From positions 94,645,191-94,709,190 of the forward strand of contig NC_080423.1 of NCBI RefSeq assembly GCF_029873635.1: DNA of 64,000 bases, given 5' to 3'. The notes beneath the pieces are model-generated. The model was not told the origin of the DNA, did not search any database, and was given only the letters and a program-made list of their open reading frames with translations. Positions 50,866 through 61,469 of this stretch are shown here, piece after piece. Position 1 is the stretch's first letter. Each line of letters begins with the position of its first letter. The DNA comes from Malania oleifera (lineage: Eukaryota; Streptophyta; Magnoliopsida; Santalales; Ximeniaceae). The position numbers and the translations under genes are program-made.

Positions 50866-52440
50866 AAAATACATTTAATACTTTACTATAAATAACTTTT
50901 TCATGCAAACTATAACTAACACCTATATAAATACTATAAAATGTAAGCTGTTAATACTTTTACAACTATAAGTTGTGCACTGTAAATATTTTGCAATTAT
51001 ACTCTGTGAATTGTAATCTTTGAAATACTCTGCTCTGTTATACTCTGTTAAATATGCTTAGTTTTCATATACTCTACTCTGTTATACTCTGGTTAAATCT
51101 AAAAATATAAATATAAGAACTCACTCCCAAATGGATAAACGACATGCTTCCCCTCATGACGGGTTGTGCGGCCTGTAAGCTGGACTTAACCCTGGCCGGC
51201 TTGCCACCAAGTTAAGTCAACTATACTCCATCTCTATTAGTACAACTGGCCTTCCCATGCTGGTCTAGACTTTAGGGGGAACTCTACACTTCACTGGCCC
51301 AATTGAGACGTGTGGTTGCACTAACTCTTCATTACTGTAGCTACGGTACCGAGCGTGCTATGGTCCATCAAAGTTCTTAAACCATACATTGCAATTTAAC
51401 AATAATAATACCCTATGTTTTACTTTCTTTTTCATAGTTCCAAAAATAGTATAATACCCACACATTTCAGTATATCAATATATCATACTATAAACTCATA
51501 ACTTTAATTAAACAATAATATTTTTTCTCATGCCACACGATTTGAGTGTTTCTCATAATTATATAAACTACTGGAAAACGGGTCATTTTATACCCAATGT
51601 TTGTTATACTAAAGATACCCGTTTAATTATCTCCACCATTTATTTAACTCAAAATATGTATTTAAAGGAAAAACAGAGATAATCAACTCTACTCACTTTA
51701 TTTCTTTACAAAATACGTATAATAAATCAAACCAATAATTTTAACCGGTCAAATCATTCAGAAAATCTACTGCAATAATCTAGAAATCAAATACTTTAAT
51801 TCAATCAGTTCAACTTTAAAATAACAATTATTATAAAATCCCAAAACTCACAAACACCATTTTATTTATTTCCTAATAATAATAATAATCCAAAATCTAA
51901 TTTCCATATGCCAGAATATTTAGAAAAACATGTATATAATTCCTGTAATTTCATATTACAATTTAATCAGTTAAATTACAAAAATTTATAACATAATTTA
52001 TTCCTTTTACCCTATCCCAGGAGTGGTGCCTACGATGCTCCTACGATAAATTCACTCTTGTTAAAATGTTGGTGGTCGAATTCGGAACCCAAGGATATTT
52101 TCCGTTCTTCGATCGGCGCACGTTTGGCCAAGAAAATCGAGGAGAGAGGAAGTAGAGAGACACGGTGGGGAGAAAGAGCCTTGGGGAGCGGATTGTGAAC
52201 ATTTCAATTGAAATGTTCCTGAGCTTCCCTGAAGCTCAAGAACTTATATATTTATATATGTATATATCTTATATTATATTATATTAATATATTATTATAT
52301 TATATTATATTAATATATTATTATATTATATTATATTAATTAATTATTATTATTTAATTTAATTTAATTATTATTTATTTTTTTTAGGATCATAACCCTA
52401 ATCAAGTATAACTATTTTTGGGGTCGTTATATTGTCAATT

Positions 52441-54892
52441 TATTTAGATGTCGAACCACCGTGGATTGTCCTAAAGTTTTGATTGATTCTAAAATGTCTA
52501 TGGAAGAAGTTTTTTTAGCTGATAGTGCTACAACACATACAATTCTTCGAGATAGGAAATATTTCCATTACTTGAATATATCTTCAACAAATGTTAATAC
52601 AATATCTGATTCTACAAATTTGATTGAAGGCTCCAGAAGAGCTAATATAAAGTTACCCAATGGTACCTTATTACAAATTGATAAAACTTTATATTCCAGC
52701 AAATGTAGAAGAATTTTGTTAAGTTTTAAAGATTTAAGACTCAGTGGATATCATATTGAAACTACAAATGAAGGCAGTAGAGAATTCCTTTATATTACTT
52801 CTATTGTTTCTAGGAAGAAACAAATTTTAGAAAAACTGTTAACTTTATCTTCTGAATTGTATTATACAAAGATTAAAGCAGTTGAATCATATAATGTCTC
52901 GCACCAGAAGTGCAATGACCCAAAGTTATTTACACTTTGGCATGATCATCTTGGATATCCTAGAGATGTAATGATGCGAAGAATCATTGAGAATTCACAT
53001 GGTCATCCACTAAAGAACCAAAAAATTCTTTTATCAAGTGATTTCATGTGCATTGCTTGCTCTCAAGGGAAATTAATTGTCAAATCATCCATTTCAAAGG
53101 TAAGTCTTGAATCTCCTAGTTTCTTACAAAGAATTCATGGTGATATATCCGGACCAATACATCCACCGTCTGGTCCATTTAGATATTTCATCGTCTTAAT
53201 TGATGCTTTTACTAGATAGTCACATGTTTCTCTACTTTCAACTCGTAATATTGCATTTGTTAGACTTCTTTCTCAACTAATTAGATTACTAGCTCATTTT
53301 CTCGATATTCCAATTAAATCAATTCTTTTGGATAATACTAGTGAATTTATATCCCAAACTTTTGATAAATATTGCATGTCACTTAGAATAGATGTTGAAC
53401 ATCCTGTTCCTCATACTCATACACAAAATGGTTTAACTGAATCTTTTATAAAGAGACTTCAACTCATTGCTAGACCTATGATTATGAGAACCAAAATGCC
53501 TTTTTCTGTTTGGGGACATGCTATTCTTCTTGTTGCATGTTTAGTTCGTATAAGTTCAACTGCTTACAATAAACTTTCACCCATGCAATTAGTTTCTAGA
53601 CAATAACCTGATATTTCTTATTTAAGAACTTTTGATTGTGTAGTATATGTTCCTATTGCCCCTTCCTCAAAGAACTAACATGGGTCCATGACTTAAGTTT
53701 GGTATCTATGTTGGTTTTGATTGCCCTTCTATTATTAGATATCTTGAACTTTTAATAGGTGATTTGTTTAAAGCACGGTTTCAAGATTGTCATTTTGATG
53801 AAGAGGTATTCTCTACATTAGGGAAAGCAAAATTAGTGTCTGAAGCACAACATGAAATCACATAGAATGCTATGAGTTTATCTTATTTAGATTCTCGCAC
53901 AAATCAAAGTGAACTTGAAGTTCAAAAGATTATACATTTGCAAGGGATTGCAAATCAGTTACGAGATTCTTTTGCAGATATCAGAGCCATATTAAAATCT
54001 CATATACCTGCTGCAAATATTCTAGCACGTATTGATGTCCTTGAGGACAACAACCAACTAATAAACTTAAACCACAAGTTAAGCGAGAAAGGTCTGTTGA
54101 TGCAAAAGATAAAACTCCTAGAAGGAAAAAATTGAAATTTATAAACACCCTAGAAGATGTTATAGAGGTGGATAATCTATTCGACATTCACAAACTCATT
54201 TCTCCTGAAAATGAAATCCCTATTATGAAACCTCCTGAAAAGGAATCTCCTGAATAGAAAACTTTTGAAGAAACATCCCTTGAAAAGGGACAGGTACCTG
54301 AATGCAAAAGATAAAACTCTCAAAAAGAAAAAAACTGAAATTTATAAACACTCAAGAAGAGGTTATAGAGGTGGATATTCCATTCGACATTCACAAAGTC
54401 GTTTCTCCTAAAAATGAAATCCCTATTATGAACCTCTTGAAAAGGAATCTCCTGAATAGAAAACTCTTGAAAAGACATCCCTTGAAAAAAAAAGGACAGG
54501 TACCTGAAAATAATTATGAGATTTCAATTCATTACACAGGAGAAATGTGAGATTGAAATAAAGTTATTATCAACAACATATTTGCATATGCAGTAGCTAT
54601 TGACATTACCAGAAGTAATGAGGGTCCTGAACCTAAATCTATTAATTAATGTCGATATAGAAGTGATTGGCCAAAATAGAAAGAGGCTATCACATTAGAA
54701 TTAAACTCTCTATTAAAAAAAGAAGTTTTTGGACCTATAGTCTAGACACATGAAGATGTCTAACTCGTTGGATACAAATGGGTATTTGTGCACAAGCAAA
54801 ATTAAAATAATGAAATTACTTGATATAAAGAAAGACTTGTGGCACAAGATTTCTCACAGAAACCTGGAACTGATTATGAGGAGACATATTCT
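52441..54892 (+). pseudogene. Copia D pol: protease, integrase, start of RT (broken)
   Basis: Resumes copia D after LARD-2. The protease motif FLADSATTHTILRD (Ala for the usual Gly of D-[ST]-G) is at about 52515, pre-integrase LWHDHLGYPRDVMMRRII at about 52935, integrase core at 53130-53600 (GDISGPIHPPSGPFRYFIVLIDAF; then DNTSEF and HTQNGLTES), with a stop at 53217-53219. After more stops a linker leads to the RT start (YKWVFVHKQN, RLVAQDFSQKPGTDYEETYS), cut at 54892 by copia E. No zinc-knuckle gag is seen upstream. Confidence 0.88.
54101..54510 (+). repeat. 202-bp tandem duplication in the copia D linker
   Basis: Two copies (54101-54302 and 54303-about 54510), each starting TGCAAAAGATAAAACTC and ending GGACAGGTACCTGAA. 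They encode a PPEKESPE-type acidic/proline linker between integrase and RT. The copies differ by substitutions and small indels, so the duplication is not recent. Confidence 0.85.
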
Positions 54893-55323
54893 TATTAGGA
54901 AAACCTAGACAGGTCAAAATCAGAGATAAAAACAAACACAGAAGGACGCCAACATGGTTCGTCCAAATCCAGCCTATGTCCACGGGAGAAATAGTTACTG
55001 TATGTATTTTCTAAAATTACATAGGAGGAGGAGGAGACAAAATTCTCACTCAAAACTCTCTCAACTCTCATAGCTTTTTTTTCCCACACTAGCTCACTTC
55101 CCTCAACTCATTCTTCACTATTATGATTTACATTCACAACACACACCTATTTATACACAAAGGAGGATTAATCACTAAAGAAAAACTTCCATAATCATGC
55201 TTGAATTTCGCTCCTGATTTTGTGGAGAACCATCCATAGGTGATTAATGGAGGAAAAACTGCAAGAGAATACCTGTATATCTACTCCATAATTCCTGCCT
55301 TAATTAGGGTATGGACCTATTAA
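54893..55323 (-). mobile_element. 3' LTR of copia E
   Basis: About 431 bp between the RT break of copia D and a polypurine tract (GGTATGGAGGGGGAGAA on the minus strand, ending at 55324). The outer minus-strand end reads TTTTCCTAATA. Exact edges are inferred. Confidence 0.65.
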
Positions 55324-55339
55324 TTCTCCCCCTCCATAC

Positions 55340-56424
55340 CCATCAGAGGAGACAGCATGCAACCATTCTTCAATTGGTATCCATCTTGGCTATGTCTCTG
55401 CATAGCTCAAACTTCTATAAGTCACTACTTTTTTCAACATATATGTAGGGTTCTTGTCTGTATGAATCTTCACTAGCTTTAATAGTTGTCGTTCCATCAC
55501 TTCGCGTATCCAATGATAAAGAATATGGATGTGCTTCATTTGGGAATGGTACATTGAATTCTTACTCAAGTCCAGAGCACTCTGGCTATCACAATGTACT
55601 TTGTACTCTTTTTGTGTGACACCTAATTCCTGGATAAACCACTTTAGCCACAACATTTCTTTACCAACTTTCGTTGCAACAATGTACTCTGCCTCTGTTG
55701 TAGATAAAGCAACACACTTCTATAACTTGGATTGTCATGAGACTACTCCTCCTGAAAAAGTGAAAAGAAATCATGATGTAGATTTCCTACTATCAAGATC
55801 ACCTACCATATTCAAATCATTACATCCTTCCAAGATTGGTTCAGCTCCCCTAAAATAGAAGCACATCTTTGATGTATTCTTCAAGTACCAAAAAATCCAC
55901 TTAACTGCTTCCCAATGGTTTTTGCCTAGATTTGAAAGAAACCTGCTCACAACACCTATAGTGTGGGCAATATCTAGCCTTGTGCAAACCATTGCATACA
56001 TCTGACTACCAACTGTTGACGAGTATGGAACTGCTTCCATTTCTTCCACTTCTTTCCTTGAAGAGGGACACTATTTTTTGCTCAACTTGAAGTGATTCGC
56101 CAATGGAGTAGTGAGTGATTTCTCATTCTTTATGTTGAACTTTTCAAGCACCCATTCAACATAAATTTTTGTGACAACCACAATTTCTTGGCTTTCTTGT
56201 CACGAACAATTTTCATGCCAAACTGCACCCTGCCTAACAATCAACATGTCATCAACATAAACCATCAATATAATGAATTTACTATTGAGGAATTTTTTAA
56301 TGTAGACGCATTGATCTGATGCAGTTTTCTTGTAACCACAACCCACCATGAATGAGTCAAACTTTTTACACCACCGTCTTAGCGCTTTATTGAGGCCATA
56401 TAGACTCCTTTCCAACTTGCAGAC
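55340..56424 (-). pseudogene. Copia E RT and RNase H (broken, cut by gypsy F)
   Basis: The minus strand reads RT LERSLYGL-type sequence with catalytic ILMVYVDDMLIV at 56415-56200, the RT thumb (VGSQMYAMVCTRLDIAHTIGVV) at 56049-55771, then RNase H (VHCDSQSALDLSKNSMYHSQ) at 55656-55390. Frame breaks fall between the parts. Everything upstream of RT is lost where the LTR of gypsy F begins at 56425. Confidence 0.9.
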
Positions 56425-58785
56425 TGTAGGGACCCTAATCGGGAAAATAAATAAAGAAAAGAGAAGGAAAATTAAAAAGGATTAAACAGAAGAACTCGTC
56501 CACGAGGCTCCAATTCTTGTCGACGAAGTCTCTTCTTTTGCTCAGTGACGAGACGCAAAGACTCGTCGACAAGGAGATACCGAGGGATTTTTAGAGATTC
56601 TGAAATCTCAGGCTCGTCGACAAGGTCACTTACTTGACCACGAGCGACCTTCATCGACTCATTGACGAGAACTCCTACTCGTCGACAAGGAGATACCGAG
56701 GGATTTTTAGAGATTCTAAAATCTCAAGCTCGTCGACGAGGTCACTTACTCGACCACGAGCGACCTTCATCGGCTCATTGATGAGAACTCCTACTCGTCG
56801 ACAAGGTTGGCCGTGTCAACCTAGTTATAAATAGAATACCTTTTCTTCTTTAATAAGTTATTTCATTTTATCTCTCTCTCTTTAGAACACAAACCAACAC
56901 TCTCTCTCTCTAAAATTCCGTGACGTATGTTTCCGGAATCAACAATTCGACATCACTATGTGGATTAGGAGGAGAATCTCTATAGTTATAGAAGGATCAT
57001 ATTTTCGATCTGAGGATTTTCGGGTTTTTTCCTAAAATCGAGGTAAGGATCTAATTTCGTTTCTAATTCGATAGTTATGTAGTAGTCATGATTATAGTGA
57101 AGTAATGTTCTTTGGTTTTTAGGTTTTGGGGATCCTGAGTCGTTGTTTTGGATCGATCCATTCATATTTCTATTTTTGGGATTAAGGTAAGGGGATTTGT
57201 TTACATCAGTATTTTTAGAAAACTGAACTACTAGAAATATAGCTTATGTCTTACCGCACATTTTGACTGCTTATCTGCAAAATTTTACCGGGTATAAATG
57301 TTGTTTCTTATAATTTTACGATTTTATGATTTTTGGCAAAAATAGGGGTTTTCGCATAAGAACTCCAAATTTTCCAAAACTACTTTAGTTGTTTTAAAAG
57401 TAAGGTAGGAACTGCTTGATACTCGTGTTTGTGATCCAAATGGTATTTTTCAAATTATACACTAATTAAAGCAATTTTTTACGAAACGAACATGACATGT
57501 GATATGAACTGGAACATACTGAACTGTTATATTTGTGAATGAACTGTGAAAACTGAAATTCCATTCTATTATCTGAAAATGTGGAAAACGGGTGCCGATT
57601 AATCACCAAGCTTTAAAATGTAAAAAGGGTTGAATCAAGAGCGTTTGTGCCGATTAACACCACTGACTGACAGAAAATAAAAATGCATAAAAGATTGCAT
57701 GATTACTGTTGTGAAAATACTGGAACTGCACAGGTTGTTATGTTTTATCATAAATTATATATATGATTAATTGGGACCACAACTTGTTACTAAAGGAGTT
57801 GAAAGACACTCTGAAGGAGTTGAAAGATACTTCAGGTTATCTAAGGCTTTAAATAGCTAGAGGTGCGATTCTGTTGTTGACGGAGGTACAGTGTAACCAC
57901 ACATGTGAATCAATGTGGGTATTGAGATAGTCGTCTTGCAGGAGTGTATGGGGCCACTGGTGAAATAATAGACTAGGTGGGGTAGCCAGACTTTATCTGT
58001 GATACTTGACAGTGCCTGCACGAACAGGACTCTGTCAAAGTTATCAGTGCACAACCCGTGCCACGGGGTAATTAGGCATATTACTGAAAGTTCCAAAGCT
58101 AATCATTGTCCTAAATTTTCATATACATGATTTAAAAACTGAAATGGGCAAAGTCACAGGGTTTAGTACCGTGTGGAGGGAATCGTACAGTGTATGAGCA
58201 TATACTCTACCCTAACCTTGGGGACTCTCGTCGTATTATGTTTATATATATATCTGATCATACTGTATTGTGTTTGTATTACTGTGCAACTGTTTTTAAC
58301 TAGAATAAACTCATGTAGTCACGTGTTGTTGTATTATCTTCTACATTACTCAGAATTGTCTCACCCCAATCTTACAATCTTTATTTCAGGTCCTACAAGA
58401 TGTCGGTCCTAGTTCTTCTAGAGGGACTTTGGTGCGTATAATCTTGTTAGTGGATGTAAGTTTTTGTATTAGTACTGGGTTATTAACCTAGTAGAATGTA
58501 GGAGGATGTAATATGTTTATGTTTTAAACATAGATCTTATGTACTAAAAAATACAAATAGAACTCTGGTATATGTCTAATAGAACCCCGAATGAGAATGT
58601 TTATATTTTCCGTTGTGCATGATTACATATATGTATGAGATACGCTTGTTTGTCCCTATTTAGGGCGGGTTGTTAATGTATGTTTATCAGATACAAGTAT
58701 TCTGTATGTGTTGTAGCACTCTGGGTTCATATAAAGGACCAGGGTGGAAGTGTGATGTGATTCATACTGCCTGGTTAGGGGTATA
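56425..58785 (+). mobile_element. 5' LTR of gypsy F
   Basis: Begins TGTAGGGACCC directly after copia E sequence and runs about 2.35 kb. U3 carries CGTCGACRA motifs at 56494-56810, then TATA box TATAAATAGA at 56824 and CT runs (56872-56908). Shared blocks: GTGCACAACCCGTGCCACGG (about 58047), TTACTCAGAATTGTCTCACC (58346-58365) and AACTCTGGTATATG (about 58561). The 3' edge is not sharp; a degraded primer site GGTATACTCAAAGCTTAGG is at about 58780-58798. Confidence 0.8.
56561..56792 (+). repeat. 116-bp tandem duplication in the gypsy F U3
   Basis: Units 56561-56676 and 56677-56792, followed by the first bases of a third unit at 56793. Each starts ACTCGTCGACAAGG and includes three or four CGTCGACRA-type motifs. 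Only a few differences separate the copies. Confidence 0.9.
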
Positions 58786-58798
58786 CTCAAAGCTTAGG

Positions 58799-59112
58799 TT
58801 ATTAGGTTCTGTAATTTAGAATATACCAGAGTTAGGGTGTGAATAAGATTAGCGAGTGCAGCTTTGTATACCTAGAAACTAAAATCAATTGACAGACTTT
58901 TGTGCTTTTCTAGATCATTCGAAAGGTTCAAAAAATCACAGCAATCTATTGGCAGTTTTGTTTCTAAGTGGAAGGGCAGAACTCGAGTCAGAATGAGCAT
59001 GTGAGTCATTAGGGTACGTTAGTACTAGGACTGCTATTATGGGAAGTAAGCTTATAGGGTTGCAGTATTAGTTGGTTAAGCTTCTAATTGGTTTCCTCAA
59101 TTGCCTTTCAGG
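58799..59112 (+). other. Gypsy F leader
   Basis: About 310 bp between the primer-site remnant and gag, without coding sense. Confidence 0.6.
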
Positions 59113-61469
59113 ATGGAATCCAAGGATAATACTGCCAATGTTGGAGGCAGTAGTAGTAAGGGAGCTGGCCTTGAGGCTGGTAGTGATTCCACAAATGTTG
59201 TGCGGGACTTTGCTCAGCAGTTGATGGCTGAGGTGGTTCAGACGAATAGGGGGCAGGATCGTCCTGCAATTGAGTTGGGCTGTTTTATCGATCAGTTCAC
59301 GCGACTAAAGCCTCCTGTTTTCATGGGGAGTGTAGACCCGATTCGAGCAGAGAATTGGATCAGGGAGATTGAAAAGATTCTAAACGTTTTGAACTGCATT
59401 GAGAAGTAGAGAGTGGCCTTCGCAACGCTCAAGTTGTCGGGTGAAGCGAAGAGATGGTGAAATCTATAACAATGCTTGAAGAACATCGACCTATTCCCGT
59501 GGTTGTGACGTGGGCTAGGTTCAATGAATTATTTTTTGAATGGTATTTTCTGGCCACGGTCAGGAATGCCAAGATGGAGGAATTTATGAGTCTGGAGTAG
59601 GGGCAACTGATAATTCAGCAGTACACTGCCAGATTTCAGGAGCTATCCCATTTTGCTCCATTCATGGTTTCGGACGAGGCAATGAAGGCCTGAAAATTTT
59701 AGACGGGCTTGAGGAAGGAGATTTGCAAGCATACAACTATCAGGCAGATGCAGGACTTTGCTACTCTGGTTGACAAAGCCACTGTAGTAGAGGAGAGTAT
59801 GCAGGAGGATGTCAGGGGTCAGATCTTTAAGAAGAGACCTTCTTCTTCCAGTTCTTATGGAGGGGCAAAGCAGGGCAACTGGAAGAAGAAGAACCAAGGT
59901 GGTGCTTTTTAGAGTACCACGTCCACTTCTGTTTGTTCTATGTGTGGGAAACCTCACACAAGGCAGTGTTGGAGGGCTATGGGGGCTTGTTTATGGTGTG
60001 GCAAGATGGGAAATTAGGTGAGGGATTGTAATCTGCCGAGATACGGTGAAGCTCCACAATAGCCTTTCAGAGGTGGTGCGCAGGCGCCACGAGATGGAGA
60101 GCAAGGGCGTACTGCCCAGGCTAGAGTGGAAATCTATAACAATGCTTGAAGAGCATCGACCTATTCCCGTGGTTGTGACGTGGGCTAGGTTCAAGGAATT
60201 ATTTTTTGAACAGTATTTTCTGGCCACGATCAGGAATGCCAAGATGGAGGAATTTATGAGTTGGGAGCGGGGGCAGCTGACAATTCAGTAGTACACTGCC
60301 AGATTTCAGGAGCTATCTCGTTTTGCTCCATTCATGGTTTTGGACGAGGCAATGAAGCCCTGAAAATTTTAGAGGGGCTTGAGGAAGGAGATTCACAGGC
60401 TGACAACTATCTGACAGATGCAGGACTTTGTTACTCTGGTTGACAAAGCCACTATAGTAGAGGAGAGTATGCAGGAGGATGTCGGGGGTCAGATCTTTAA
60501 GAAGAGACTTTCTTCTTCTTGTTCTTATGGAGGGGCAAAGCAGGGCAATTGGAAGAAGAAGAATCGTGGTGGTGCTTCTTAGAGTACCACGTCCACTTCT
60601 GTTTGTTCTACGTGTGGGAAACCTCACGCAGGGCAGTGTTGGAGGGCTATGGGGGCTTGTTTATGGTGTGGCAAGATGGGACATCAGGTGAGGGATTGTA
60701 ATCTGTAAAGATACGGTGAAGCTCCACAACAGCCTTTCAGAGGTGGTGCGTAGGCTCCACGAGATGGAGAGCAGGGGGGGTACTACCTAGGCTAGGGTGG
60801 AAATCTATAACAATGCTTGAAGAGCATCGACCTATTCCCGTGGTTGTGACGTGGGCTAGGTTCAAGGAATTATTTTTTGAACAGTATTTTCTAGCCACGG
60901 TCAGGAATGCCAAGATGGAGGAATTTATGAGTTTGGAGCAGGAGCAGCTGACAATTCAGCAGTACACTGCCAGATTTCAGGAGCTATCCCGTTTTGCTCC
61001 ATTCATGATTTCGGACGAGGCAATGAAGGCCTAAAAATTTTAGAGGGGCTTGAGGAAGGAGATTCATAGGCAGACAACTATCTGGAAAATGCAGGACTTT
61101 GTTACTCTGGTTGACAAAGCCACTATAGTAGAGGAGAGTATGCAGGAGGATGTTTGGGGTCAAATCTTTAAGAAGAGACCTTCTTCTTCCAGTTCTTATG
61201 GAGGGGCAAAGCAGGGCAACTGGAAGAAGAAGAACCGTGGTGGTGCTTCTTAGAGTACCACGTCCACTTCTGTTTGTTCTACGTGTGGGAAACCTCACGC
61301 AGGGCAGTGTTGGAGGGCTATGGGGGCTTGTTTATGGTGTGGCAAGATGGGACATCAGGTGAGGGATTGTAATCTGCCGAGATACGGTGAAGCTCCACAA
61401 CAGCCTTTTAGAGGTGGTGTGTAGGCGCCACGAGATGGAGAGCAGGGGGGTACTGCCCAGGCTAGGGTG
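59113..61469 (+). pseudogene. Gypsy F gag with triplicated C-terminal part
   Basis: Starts at ATG 59113 (MESKDNTANVGG). The conserved gag core DPIRAENWIREIEKIL is at about 59335-59382, with a stop at 59407. From 59459 a 670-bp segment occurs three times in tandem. Each unit carries the gag helix region (ITMLEEHRPIPVVVTWARF, then FLATVRNAKMEEFMS), a basic KQGNWKKKN linker and a double zinc knuckle (CGKPH..QCW and CLWCGKMGHQVRDC). Shared stops in all copies (the TAG after GGAS/GGAF, and TGA or TAA after the DEAMK motif) show the frame was already dead before it was triplicated. The core sequence fits the Tekay/Del chromovirus lineage. Confidence 0.9.
59459..61469 (+). repeat. Tandem triplication, unit about 670 bp
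   Basis: Units 59459-60128, 60129-60799 and 60800-61469, each beginning GAAATCTATAACAATGCTTG and ending with CAGGCTAG(A/G)GTG. Period 670-671. The three copies look nearly identical by eye, with scattered single-base changes. Confidence 0.95.

Larger units (their letters stand above)
45727..52431 (-). mobile_element. LARD-2: second non-autonomous gypsy-derived LTR element
   Basis: The left LTR is 45727-47993 (2267 bp) and the right LTR 48478-52431 (about 2.21 kb without its nested insert). The flanks TTGTT (45722-45726) and TTGTC (52432-52436) look like a TSD with one change. LTR ends read TGTAAYGC...GTCGTTATA on the plus strand. The internal region is 484 bp. The block order matches LARD-1, but the LTR sequences are well diverged. 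Sense is minus. It is inserted into copia D between the leader and pol. Confidence 0.8.
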
